Source of the DNA: Sulfitobacter sp. D7
Lineage (GTDB): Bacteria; Pseudomonadota; Alphaproteobacteria; Rhodobacterales; Rhodobacteraceae
Length of the DNA stretch: 64,000 bases
Direction: 5' to 3'
NCBI RefSeq assembly: GCF_003611275.1
Contig: NZ_CP020694.1
Coordinates: forward strand, 2,852,001 to 2,916,000
The notes under the pieces are model-generated. The model was not told where the DNA came from. It was given only the letters and a program-made list of their open reading frames with translations, and made no database searches. Positions 46,550 through 54,847 of the stretch are shown here, piece by piece; within the stretch, counting starts at the first letter, position 1, and each line of letters opens with the position of its first letter. A program made the position numbers and the translations under genes.

Positions 46550-47329
46550 TTAGTTTCGGGGGCTTTTAGGGCTTGTATCCCACTGCAAATGTTCGCCGCC
46601 ATCGGTGCAGATAAGCTGCCCTGTGACGCCCGGCGAATCGATGAAATAGCCCAGTGCCGCCGTGATATCCTCTGGATTTGCCCCCCGGCCCAAAACCGTG
46701 CCGCGGCGCTGCGCGGCAAAGTCTTCGGCGTCTTGATGCGGGCCTTGCAACGTGGGGCCGGGACCGATGCCATTGACCCGGATCGCCGGGGCCAGCGCCT
46801 GCGCAGTGGTGCGCGTCATTGCCCAAAGGCCCATCTTGGCGATCGTATAGGTGGTGAATTCCGGCGTCAGGTTGCGCACCCGCTGGTCCAGCATATTGAC
46901 GATCAAACCGCGCGCACGCGGCTCGCCCCCGGCGTCGACCTTGGGCATCAGCCCCTGCCCCGCCATCGCCTGCGTCAACACGAAGGGCGCCCGCAGGTTG
47001 CTGCCCATATGGCGGTCCCAGCTTTCACGGCTGGCGCTCGCGATATCGTCCTGCTCGAATATCGAGGCGTTGTTCACAAGGCAGGTGATGGGCCCGCTAA
47101 GCGCCTCTGCCGCGCGGGGCAACAGCGCCCCGGCTGCGGTATCGTCCAAAAGGTCGGCTTGCAGGGCCACGGCGCGACGGCCCATGGCCGTGATCTCAGC
47201 GGCGGTTGCCTCGGCCCCGGCACGCGAGGTGGCGTAATGCACCGCCACGTCAAAGCCCCGCTGCCCGAGATAGAGCGCCATGGCGCGGCCCAGACGTTGC
47301 CCGGCTCCGGTCACCAATGCCCGCCGCAT
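46550..47329 (-). CDS. Short-chain dehydrogenase, pteridine reductase-like
   Basis: A 259-residue SDR. The nucleotide motif TGAGQRLGRA follows the TGxxxRxG form of pteridine reductases and FolM-type dihydromonapterin reductases. NNASIFEQDD and YTIAKMG (catalytic Tyr/Lys) follow, and the end resembles PTR1-like proteins (GPGPTLQGP, GANPEDITAALGYFID). It may reduce dihydropterins or a related cofactor such as that of phenylalanine hydroxylase; this is inference. It starts 12 bases after the antiporter stop. Confidence 0.82.
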   Translation of the reverse strand: MRRALVTGAGQRLGRAMALYLGQRGFDVAVHYATSRAGAEATAAEITAMGRRAVALQADLLDDTAAGALLPRAAEALSGPITCLVNNASIFEQDDIASASRESWDRHMGSNLRAPFVLTQAMAGQGLMPKVDAGGEPRARGLIVNMLDQRVRNLTPEFTTYTIAKMGLWAMTRTTAQALAPAIRVNGIGPGPTLQGPHQDAEDFAAQRRGTVLGRGANPEDITAALGYFIDSPGVTGQLICTDGGEHLQWDTSPKSPRN

Positions 47330-47341
47330 CTGCCGCCCTCC

Positions 47342-48301
47342 TCAGATCAGGATGATTAACAAATAAAGCCCGTAAAGCGCGCTGAGCGCCACACCCCAAA
47401 GCCGTGTGATGTCGCGCCCCAGATAGACGAAGGGGATCAGCAGCAGCGACGCGCCCAGCATCACCCACAGGTCGATCCGCAAGAAGGCTTCGTCGACCGA
47501 GATCGGGCCGACAAGGCTTGCGATGCCGATAATTGCCAGCAGGTTGAACATGTTCGAACCAATGACGTTCCCAAGCGCCACATCCGCTTGACGGCGCAGC
47601 GCCGCCATCACCGTGGTCGCCAGTTCCGGGAGCGACGTGCCCACCGCCACCAGCGTCAGGCCGATCACCGTGTCGCTGACACCGTAGGTCTGGGCGATGA
47701 GCGTCGCATTATCCACCAAAAGGCTCGCGCCCAAGGGCAGGCCGATCAGCCCGAGGATCAGGAACAGCGCAATCTGCCAGCCCGCCATGTCGGGGTCGGC
47801 GCCTTCGGGCTCTTCCTCTTCCTCAACCTCCCCGCTCCGGCAGGCGCGGCGGTGATCTTTGGCATCGCCGAAAGCATCGTAGAGCATATAGGCCAGACCG
47901 GAGAGCAGGATCAGCCCCGAGATCCAGTCGAACACACCGCGGAAGGCCAACGCGATAAAGAGCAGCGATGCCGCGATCATCTGATTATAGGTCTTGCGCG
48001 TGCTGCATTCAGAGGTGTGCATCGTCGCCAACAGAGCGGGAATGCCCAGCACCATCAGGATGTTAGCCGTGTTCGACCCGACCACATTGCCAAGCGCCAG
48101 CCCTGGCACCCCGTCCAAGATTGCCTTGACCGAAATCAGGAGTTCCGGTGCCGAGGTGCCGAAGGCCACGATCGTCAAACTGACGATCAGCGCGGGTACG
48201 CCAAGGCGCAGCGACAGGTTCACCGCACCTTTCACCAACGCATCCCCCGCAAACAGCAGGATCACGAGGCCAAGCCCCGAAAGTAGCCACGGCATCAGCA
48301 T
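47342..48301 (-). CDS. K+-dependent Na+/Ca2+ exchanger-like antiporter (YrbG family)
   Basis: A 319-residue membrane protein with about ten helices in two inverted halves. The alpha repeats are FGTSAPELLISV with LGNVVGSNTANI, and VGTSLPELATTV with LGNVIGSNMFN. A cytoplasmic loop between them is very acidic (SGEVEEEEEPEGADPD), which could bind calcium. It exports calcium in exchange for sodium. The ATG at 48301 shares one base with the microprotein stop; a TTG and another ATG nearby are alternatives. Confidence 0.92.
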   Translation of the reverse strand: MLMPWLLSGLGLVILLFAGDALVKGAVNLSLRLGVPALIVSLTIVAFGTSAPELLISVKAILDGVPGLALGNVVGSNTANILMVLGIPALLATMHTSECSTRKTYNQMIAASLLFIALAFRGVFDWISGLILLSGLAYMLYDAFGDAKDHRRACRSGEVEEEEEPEGADPDMAGWQIALFLILGLIGLPLGASLLVDNATLIAQTYGVSDTVIGLTLVAVGTSLPELATTVMAALRRQADVALGNVIGSNMFNLLAIIGIASLVGPISVDEAFLRIDLWVMLGASLLLIPFVYLGRDITRLWGVALSALYGLYLLIILI

Positions 48302-48465
48302 CAACGCCCTCCCTTACAGGCACAATCGCCTTTGCCAATGCGGTAACGTCCGCAGTCACGGCATTTGGTCCGGGATAGGCGTTTGCCCCCCAGCCAATGC
48401 ATTTTTCCAAACCAAGCGAGCAGGCCCATGGCCACCAGAAAGAGCAAAACGATCTTAAAAACCAT
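48301..48465 (-). CDS. 54-residue membrane microprotein with a zinc-ribbon-like tail
   Basis: The protein begins MVFKIVLLFLVAMGLLAWFG, one membrane helix. The tail has KCRDCGRYRIGKGDCACKGG: CxxC, then CxC nine residues later, a likely zinc or Fe-S site. It lies between sppA (3 bases) and the Ca/Na antiporter (one-base TGATG overlap), so it is tightly coupled to both. The CxxC/CxC layout and perfect operon fit support a real gene. Function unknown. Confidence 0.75.
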   Translation of the reverse strand: MVFKIVLLFLVAMGLLAWFGKMHWLGGKRLSRTKCRDCGRYRIGKGDCACKGGR

Positions 48466-48468
48466 GGG

Positions 48469-49275
48469 CTAGAGACCAAACCGCGCATAGGCCGCGCGTT
48501 CCTCTATGCCCTGCACCGCGTCCTGCACCATCTGCACGCCAAAGCGTGACAGCAGCCCGCGTTTCACACCGTAGCGGCGCAGTTTCACCTTGTCACCAAA
48601 GCGCTCTTTCAGAAGCGGTTTCAGATGGCCGACACCGTCGATCAAGCCCAGTTCGGCGGCGCGTTTCGCCAGCCAGATTTCCCCGGTAAAGAGGTCTTGC
48701 CCCTCGGGCAGCTTGCCCGCGCGGCGGGTCTTTATGTGGTCGATAAAGTTCTCATGAATGTCTTCGAGCAGCGTTTTCAGCCGCGCGACATCTTCGGGGT
48801 TTTCCGGGCGGAAGGGGTCGAGCATGGATTTGCTCTGCCCTGCCGTATAGACGCGCCGCTCAACCCCGTGTTCGCGGATGAATTCATGCACCCCGAAAGA
48901 GGCAGAGATCACCCCGATGGAGCCCACGACCGAGCTTGGGTCCGCGTAAATCTCATCTGCCGCCGCAGCCAGCCAATAGCCGCCCGACGCGGCGACATCT
49001 TCGACGAACGCAATGACGGGAATGTTCTTTTCCTCAGACAGCCGCCGGATACGCGCGCCGATCAACGAGGATTGCACCGGGCTCCCACCGGGAGAGTTAA
49101 TCTCCAGCGCGACAGCGGCAGGCTTGCCCTTAGCAAAGGCCTTTTCGATGACCGGCCCCATCGTGGCATCGTTCAACACCGCACGGCCCTGCGAGCCGAT
49201 CATGCCGGCAAGCCGGATCACGGAAACGCTGGGCGGGGATTTTAGGAAGGGCAGCCGAATTCTCATTCTTCTCAT
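48469..49275 (-). CDS. S49-family signal peptide peptidase (SppA/SohB type)
   Basis: A 268-residue single-domain S49 peptidase. SPGGSPVQSS and VAASGGYWLAAAAD (nucleophile S97), with K149 in AGQSKSMLDPF as the likely general base, form the Ser/Lys dyad. It resembles the short SppA of bacteria that works as an oligomer at the inner membrane on leftover signal peptides. No clear membrane helix is seen. It starts 51 bases after the ABC permease. Confidence 0.9.
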   Translation of the reverse strand: MRRMRIRLPFLKSPPSVSVIRLAGMIGSQGRAVLNDATMGPVIEKAFAKGKPAAVALEINSPGGSPVQSSLIGARIRRLSEEKNIPVIAFVEDVAASGGYWLAAAADEIYADPSSVVGSIGVISASFGVHEFIREHGVERRVYTAGQSKSMLDPFRPENPEDVARLKTLLEDIHENFIDHIKTRRAGKLPEGQDLFTGEIWLAKRAAELGLIDGVGHLKPLLKERFGDKVKLRRYGVKRGLLSRFGVQMVQDAVQGIEERAAYARFGL

Positions 49276-49326
49276 GTAGAACGCCCACCCGGTGCAAACA
49301 AGGCGGGCGCAGAAGTTTCGCGGCCC

Positions 49327-50088
49327 TCAGGCCCGCAGACGCCAGCCGGTGCGGAAAATCCACCAGATCACGCCAAGGCAAAGCGCCGTGAACAGCGCGA
49401 TTGCCGCAAGGCTGGTCAGGATCGGCACATCGGCAGAGCCGAAAAACGCCCAACGAAAGCCTGAGATCAGATAGACCACCGGGTTGAAGTGCGAGATCAC
49501 CTGCCAGACCGGCGGCAGCATCGAGATCGAGTAGAAAGACCCGCCAAGGAAGACCAGCGGCGTGACTATTAAGAGCGGCACAAGTTGCAACTGCTCAAAA
49601 TTCCCTGCCCAGATGCCGATGATGAACCCCATAAGCGCGAAGCTAATGCAGGTCAGGATCAGGAAAGCGACCATGGCGATGGGATGCTGGATGGTGATAT
49701 CGACAAAGAAAAACGCCGTGATCAAGATAATCGTGCCGATGAACAGCGCCTTGGTGGCCGCCGCACCGACATAGCCGATGACGATCTCGAAAAAGTTGAT
49801 CGGGGCCGAGAGAAGTTCATAGACCGTGCCGATAAATTTCGGGAAATAGATGCCGAAAGAGGCGTTTGAGATCGACTGCGTGATGACGCTGAGCATGATC
49901 AGCCCCGGCACGATAAAGGCGCCATAGCTCACGCCCTCGACCTCTTCGATACGGCTGCCGATGGCTGCGCCGAAGACGACGAAGTAAAGCGACGTCGACA
50001 GCACCGGCGAGATGATGCTTTGTGTGATGGTGCGAAAGAAACGCGCCATTTCAAAGGCGTAGATGGCTTTGATCGCGGTCCAGTTCAT
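49327..50088 (-). CDS. ABC-2 type exporter permease
   Basis: A 253-residue membrane protein with six helices and the ABC-2 family motif near the end ([34 protein letters not shown] is the conserved region). It resembles YadH and other permeases of drug, polysaccharide or lipid export. It overlaps the ATPase gene by 4 bases, so the two form one transporter. The substrate is unknown. Confidence 0.9.
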   Translation of the reverse strand: MNWTAIKAIYAFEMARFFRTITQSIISPVLSTSLYFVVFGAAIGSRIEEVEGVSYGAFIVPGLIMLSVITQSISNASFGIYFPKFIGTVYELLSAPINFFEIVIGYVGAAATKALFIGTIILITAFFFVDITIQHPIAMVAFLILTCISFALMGFIIGIWAGNFEQLQLVPLLIVTPLVFLGGSFYSISMLPPVWQVISHFNPVVYLISGFRWAFFGSADVPILTSLAAIALFTALCLGVIWWIFRTGWRLRA

Positions 50089-51014
50089 GCCGCATCCTCC
50101 TTGAGCAGATCGACAAAGATATCTTCCAGACTGCTCTGCCGCGTCGCCACGTCTTGCAGCACCAAACCGCTTTCGGCGACTTTGGACAGCAGCTTGGTGA
50201 TCCCGGTCCGCTCGGCGTTGGTGTCATAGGTATAGATGAGAGACCGTCCATCGGCGGACAGTTCAACATCCGGTGATTGCAGCGCCAGCGGCACTTCGGC
50301 AATCGGCTCAGTGAGCTGCACTTCGAGTTGTTTCTTACCCATCCGCGCCATCAGCGCGTCTTTCTCTTCGACCAGCAGCAACTCGCCTTTGGCGATGACT
50401 CCGATACGGTCGGCAATTGCCTCGGCCTCTTCGATGTAATGGGTGGTCAGGATGATCGTCACGCCAGAGGCTTTCAGCCCCGCCACGATCTCCCACATGT
50501 CCTTGCGCAGTTCCACGTCGACGCCCGCGGTAGGCTCGTCCAGAAACAGCACCTTTGGGTCATGCGACAGTGCTTTGGCGATCAGCACGCGGCGTTTCAT
50601 CCCACCCGAAAGCTCACGGATCTGGCTGTCTTTCTTGTCCCAGAGCGAGAGTTGACGGAGGATTTTCTCCAGAACCGCTTCATCCGCCGGACGGCCAAAC
50701 AACCCCCGAGAGAAGCGCACGGTGTTCAGCACCTTTTCAAACGGTTCAAGGTTAATCTCTTGCGGGACCAGCCCGATCATCGAGCGTGCGGCTCGGAAAT
50801 CGTCCTTAATGTCATGGCCACCAACGGTCACTGTGCCACTGGTCGCGGTGGTGATGCCGCAAATGGTCGAGATCAGCGTCGTCTTGCCCGCCCCGTTGGA
50901 GCCCAAAAGCGCGAGAATCTCGCCCTGTTCGATCTGTAGGTTGACCCCTTTAAGCGCCTCGAAACCGCCCGCGTAGGATTTACGCAGGTTCTGAATATCC
51001 ACGATTGTCGGCAT
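50085..51014 (-). CDS. ABC transporter ATP-binding protein
   Basis: A 309-residue ATPase. [12 protein letters not shown] is Walker [20 protein letters not shown] is the signature followed by [12 protein letters not shown] (Walker B), and [16 protein letters not shown] is the switch His. A C-terminal domain of about 80 residues follows, as in YadG-type exporters. It works with the permease encoded immediately downstream. Confidence 0.93.
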   Translation of the reverse strand: MPTIVDIQNLRKSYAGGFEALKGVNLQIEQGEILALLGSNGAGKTTLISTICGITTATSGTVTVGGHDIKDDFRAARSMIGLVPQEINLEPFEKVLNTVRFSRGLFGRPADEAVLEKILRQLSLWDKKDSQIRELSGGMKRRVLIAKALSHDPKVLFLDEPTAGVDVELRKDMWEIVAGLKASGVTIILTTHYIEEAEAIADRIGVIAKGELLLVEEKDALMARMGKKQLEVQLTEPIAEVPLALQSPDVELSADGRSLIYTYDTNAERTGITKLLSKVAESGLVLQDVATRQSSLEDIFVDLLKEDAA

Positions 51015-51077
51015 GGTCGTCTCCGCTTTGGTAAGGCGGGCAACCTAACTGGCTTTGGGCCGGGTGAACAGATGCGT

Positions 51078-51599
51078 TCAAGTCTTGGCGCGGCCGAACC
51101 AGCCCTTTTTGGCGGGGGCGTCTTCGCCGGGGGTTTCGGGCTCAGCGCCCTTTTCCGGCGTGCCTTCGAGCGAAGACTGCAGATTGTCGAAGAACTGATC
51201 CGCCATTTTCTTGGCAAAACCGTCGATGATCCGGCTGCCAAGCTGCGCCAGTTTGCCGCCAACCTTGGCCTCCACATCATAGCTCAACTCGGTGCCGCCG
51301 TCCTTTTCGGCAAGCCGCACTTCCGCGCCGCCCTTGGCGAAACCGGCAGCGCCGCCCTTGCCCTCGCCGGTGATCGTCAGTGCTTCGTTCGGCACCAGAT
51401 CAGAGAGCTTCACATGCCCCTTAAAGGTCGCCTTCACCGGGCCGACCTTTTGCACCACCGTGGCGTCATAGCCGTCTTCGACCGAGCCGGTTACGTCTTG
51501 GGCGCCGGGCACGCAGGTTTGCAGCATCTCAGGGTCCAGAAGGGCTGCATAGACCTCGGCCGGGGTGGCGGCGATCTGGCGGGTGTCGGACATCTGCAT
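51078..51599 (-). CDS. CoxG-like SRPBCC protein
   Basis: A 173-residue protein: MQMSDTRQIAATPAEVYAALLD and PEMLQTCVPGAQDV start a START/SRPBCC fold of the carbon monoxide dehydrogenase subunit G family. A C-terminal tail (EGTPEKGAEPETPGEDAPAKK) is disordered. CoxG proteins recruit CO dehydrogenase-type molybdoenzymes to the membrane or bind quinones. No coxMSL genes are next to it. GGGAG stands 8 bases before the ATG. Confidence 0.85.
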   Translation of the reverse strand: MQMSDTRQIAATPAEVYAALLDPEMLQTCVPGAQDVTGSVEDGYDATVVQKVGPVKATFKGHVKLSDLVPNEALTITGEGKGGAAGFAKGGAEVRLAEKDGGTELSYDVEAKVGGKLAQLGSRIIDGFAKKMADQFFDNLQSSLEGTPEKGAEPETPGEDAPAKKGWFGRAKT

Positions 51600-51702
51600 G
51601 GCTGGCTCTCCCTTAAAGCGATGCGCCCAGCCTAGCGGGTAATTCTGCGCAAACCAATGTCAAAGCGCTGGACCTCTCGTGCCGGGCTGGTAGGTCTTTG
51701 CC

Positions 51703-52683
51703 ATGACAACCACTCCCCATAACCGCGCTGGTCTGGCGATCGGGCTGATCCTTCTTGGCGTGGCCGCGATTTCGGTCAATGACATGCTGATCAAGCGCCT
51801 GTCGGGCGGCTATCCGCTGCATCAGATCGTTTTCACCCGCTCGGCCATCGGGATCGTGTTGGGGCTGTTGCTGGTCAAACTCGAAGGCGGGTTTCACCTG
51901 CTCAAGACGCGGCAGCCGGGGCTGCACCTGCTGCGCGGGCTGCTGATCGTGATCTCGAACATGTCGTTCTTTCTGGCGCTTTCGGTCCTGCCGTTGGCCG
52001 AAGCGACGGCCCTGTTCTTTGCCGCACCCCTGTTCATCACGCTGCTGTCGATCCCGGTCTTGGGTGAAAAAGTCGGCCCGCTGCGGCTTGGCGCGGTGAT
52101 CGTGGGGTTTATCGGCGTGGTTATTATGATGCGCCCTTGGGCTTCTACGACGACGCTCGAAGTTTCCCGCTGGGTTCTGATGCTGCCGGTGCTAGCAGCG
52201 CTGACCTATGCGTTGAACCAGCTGATGACCCGCAAGCTCGGCGTGAACTCCAAAGCCTCGGCCCTGATGGTCTATATTCAGGCCGCTTTTGTCGCCGTGT
52301 CGCTGGGGTTTTTCCTGATCGCGGGCGATGGACGTTTCGTGGATGAAGGCAGCAACCCCTCGCTCCAGTTCCTGCTGCGCGCATGGATTTGGCCCGCACG
52401 AGAGGATTACCTCACCTTCCTCGGCATTGGCCTCAACATCGCGCTAATCGGCTATTGCCTGAGCCAAGCCTACCGGCTGGGCGATGCGGCCACGGTGGCG
52501 CCCTTTGAATATATCGGCCTGCCGCTGGCGGTGTTCTGGGGTTTTGTGATCTTCGGTGACCTGCCGGTCTGGGAGGTCTGGGTCGGGATCGCGCTGATCC
52601 TCGCCTCTGGCCTTTTCGTTTACCTGCGCGAGCGCCAAAGGGCGCTGCGCGTAACACGTTTGCAGGGCGGGCGGCGGGCCTAG
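51703..52683 (+). CDS. DMT-superfamily (EamA) transporter
   Basis: A 326-residue protein with ten predicted helices in two EamA repeats (GLAIGLILLGVAAISVNDMLIK..., then LMLPVLAALTYALNQLMTRKL). These transporters export amino acids, nucleobases or metabolites; the substrate cannot be predicted. A basic C-terminal tail (YLRERQRALRVTRLQGGRRA) is cytoplasmic. Its stop shares a CTAG with that of the convergent oxidoreductase gene. Confidence 0.88.
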   Translation: MTTTPHNRAGLAIGLILLGVAAISVNDMLIKRLSGGYPLHQIVFTRSAIGIVLGLLLVKLEGGFHLLKTRQPGLHLLRGLLIVISNMSFFLALSVLPLAEATALFFAAPLFITLLSIPVLGEKVGPLRLGAVIVGFIGVVIMMRPWASTTTLEVSRWVLMLPVLAALTYALNQLMTRKLGVNSKASALMVYIQAAFVAVSLGFFLIAGDGRFVDEGSNPSLQFLLRAWIWPAREDYLTFLGIGLNIALIGYCLSQAYRLGDAATVAPFEYIGLPLAVFWGFVIFGDLPVWEVWVGIALILASGLFVYLRERQRALRVTRLQGGRRA

Positions 52684-53645
52684 CGGGCCACCTCGACCAC
52701 CACCTTGCCCGTTGCCTTGCGGTCGCGCAGCAGGGCCAGCGCTTCGTTGGCCTGCTCCAGCGGCATGACGTTGCTGACATGGGGCTTGAGCTTGCCGGCG
52801 ACATACCATTCGATCAGCTCGGCGAAACTGTCGGTCAGCACCGAGGGCTTAATCTTGGCATAGCCGCCCCAGTAAAAGCCCAACACGCTCAGGTTCTTGA
52901 CCAGCAGGATATTCGCCGGGATCTGCGGCACCTCACCGCTGGCAAAACCTAGCGGGATCAGCCGCGCTTCGGGGTTGCAGGCGCGCATGGCGGCTTTGAA
53001 CTGATCGCCGCCCACCGGGTCATAGACCACATCCGCACCGCCCAATTCCTTGACGATGGCGCGGATGTCGTCGGTCTCGGAATTGATCAGGTGATCGGCA
53101 CCCGCCTCTTTGCAGACTGCGAGTTTGTCCGCGCCGCGTGCCACGGCGATCACCTCGGCCCCCATCAGCTTGCCCAGTTCCACCGCCGTCAGGCCAATGC
53201 CGCCCGAGGCACCCAAGACCAACAGCCGCTCACCCGGTTGCAACCGCGCCTTATAGTCCAACGCGACATGGCTGGTGCCGTAAGCGATGAGGAAAGCTGC
53301 TGCATCCACGGCGGTCATCGCTTCGGGGATCGGCACGCAGACCGCGGCGGGAATGGCCGCATATTCGGCCAGCCCGTCAAATCCGGTATAGGCCGCCACG
53401 CGCTGCCCGACTTTCAGGTGATCGACCCCCTCGCCCAAAGCGGTGATCGTGCCCGCCATCTCCATCCCCAAGGTAAACGGCAGCGGCGGCTTTTCCTGAT
53501 AGGTGCCTTTGATGATCAGCAGGTCCCCAAAGTTCAGCCCGCAGGTATCGACTTGGATCAGCACCTCGCCCTGCGCCGGCATCGGCATCTCAAGCTCTTG
53601 CAGGGTGAGCGGTTCGTCATAGGCGGTGACTTGCATGGCGCGCAT
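52680..53645 (-). CDS. Zinc-free NADPH:quinone oxidoreductase (MDR family)
   Basis: A 321-residue medium-chain dehydrogenase/reductase. LVLGASGGIGLTAVELGKLM is the NADPH motif and DTCGLNFGDLLIIKGTYQ is the quinone-reductase N-terminal segment. No zinc-binding Cys cluster is visible, in keeping with the QOR group. The Met at 53645 is chosen since homologues begin MRAxxV; the long upstream extension is rejected. Confidence 0.88.
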   Translation of the reverse strand: MRAMQVTAYDEPLTLQELEMPMPAQGEVLIQVDTCGLNFGDLLIIKGTYQEKPPLPFTLGMEMAGTITALGEGVDHLKVGQRVAAYTGFDGLAEYAAIPAAVCVPIPEAMTAVDAAAFLIAYGTSHVALDYKARLQPGERLLVLGASGGIGLTAVELGKLMGAEVIAVARGADKLAVCKEAGADHLINSETDDIRAIVKELGGADVVYDPVGGDQFKAAMRACNPEARLIPLGFASGEVPQIPANILLVKNLSVLGFYWGGYAKIKPSVLTDSFAELIEWYVAGKLKPHVSNVMPLEQANEALALLRDRKATGKVVVEVAR

Positions 53646-53728
53646 CGGGCTGTCCTTTCGTGCTGCTTTGGGCTTGAAGAGGCCAGATGCCGCCGCACTT
53701 GGCAAGGCCCGAGGCGCGCGCCGCTGCG

Positions 53729-53839
53729 TCAGCCGGGCATGATCACCAGCCGGATGCCATAGGCCACCACCGCCAGCAAGGCGACGCTGGCCAGCCAAAG
53801 CGCCACGAACCAGCCGCTGCGTTTCAGCCATTTTCCCAT
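53729..53839 (-). CDS. DUF2474-type small subunit of cytochrome bd oxidase
   Basis: A 36-residue protein starting MGKWLKRSGWFVALWLASVA, with one membrane helix. It fits the DUF2474 family encoded after CIO-type cydB genes, analogous to CydX/CydS subunits that stabilise heme binding. It is coupled to cydB through TGATG. It is below most gene-calling size limits and easily missed. Confidence 0.85.
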   Translation of the reverse strand: MGKWLKRSGWFVALWLASVALLAVVAYGIRLVIMPG

Positions 53840-54846
53840 CAGTGATAGCCCTCCTCGGGGTCGATCTTGCCGCGGAACACCCAATAGGCATAGGCCGTGT
53901 AGCTGAGGATCAGCGGCAGCAGCACCAGCGTGCCGACCAGCGCGAACATCAGGCTTTCATCGGGGGCGGCGGCATCGGCGATGGTCAGGCTTGGCGGCAC
54001 CATATGCGGGTAAAAGCTGATCCCGATGCCGATGAAGCCCAACACGAACAGCGCCTGCGCACAGAGGAACGGCTGAATGTCCGCCTTGCGTTGCAAGCCG
54101 CGCAGCATCCCAAAGGCCGCAAGCGCCACCAAAAGCGGCACCAAGCCGCTGAACAGCGCCGTGGGCCACGCGAACCACCGCTCGAAATAGACGGCATCGG
54201 TGAACGGCGTCCAAAGGCTGACCATCCCCATGAAGACCAAAGTCGCCACCGCCAGCGGCCAGGCGAGGCGGCGCATGTGGGCCTGTATGCGGCCCTCAAG
54301 CTTCATGTTGAGCCACGTGGCCCCCAGCAGAGCATAGCCCACGGTCACCGCCACCCCGGTCAGGATCGAGAAAGGCGTGAGCCAATCCCACCAGCCGCCC
54401 GCATAGGCGCGGCCTTCGATCTCGATCCCCTGCACCAGCGCGCCAAGGGCGATGCCCTGACAGAAGGAGGCCACCAGCGAGCCGCCGAAAAACGCCATGT
54501 CCCACAGGGGCTTCCAACGTTTGGTGCGCCAACGGTACTCGAACGCCACGCCGCGAAAGATCAGCCCCAGCAGCATCAGGATGATCGGCATGTAAAGCGC
54601 GGGCATGACAACCGCATAGGCCAGTGGAAAGACCGCAAAAAGCCCACCGCCGCCCAGCACCAGCCAAGTCTCGTTGCCGTCCCAGATGGGGGCGACCGAG
54701 TTCATCATCACGTTGCGCTCGCCCTCGTCCTTGGTCATCGGAAAGAGCAGCCCAACCCCCAGATCGAACCCGTCGAGGACGACATAGATCAGCACGGCAC
54801 CGGCGATGATCCCGGCCCAGATGAACGAAAGTTCCAGTCCAAACAT
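53839..54846 (-). CDS. cydB: Cytochrome bd ubiquinol oxidase subunit II
   Basis: A 335-residue membrane protein with about nine helices. FIWAGIIAGAVLIYVVLDGFDLGVG is the typical CydB start, WDGNETWLVLGGGGLFAVFP lines the quinone/heme region, and FRGVAFEYRWR follows. It stabilises the hemes of the bd-type oxidase. The start at 54846 lies 1 base after the cydA stop; the longer frame is in cydA. Confidence 0.95.
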   Translation of the reverse strand: MFGLELSFIWAGIIAGAVLIYVVLDGFDLGVGLLFPMTKDEGERNVMMNSVAPIWDGNETWLVLGGGGLFAVFPLAYAVVMPALYMPIILMLLGLIFRGVAFEYRWRTKRWKPLWDMAFFGGSLVASFCQGIALGALVQGIEIEGRAYAGGWWDWLTPFSILTGVAVTVGYALLGATWLNMKLEGRIQAHMRRLAWPLAVATLVFMGMVSLWTPFTDAVYFERWFAWPTALFSGLVPLLVALAAFGMLRGLQRKADIQPFLCAQALFVLGFIGIGISFYPHMVPPSLTIADAAAPDESLMFALVGTLVLLPLILSYTAYAYWVFRGKIDPEEGYH

Positions 54847-54847
54847 C

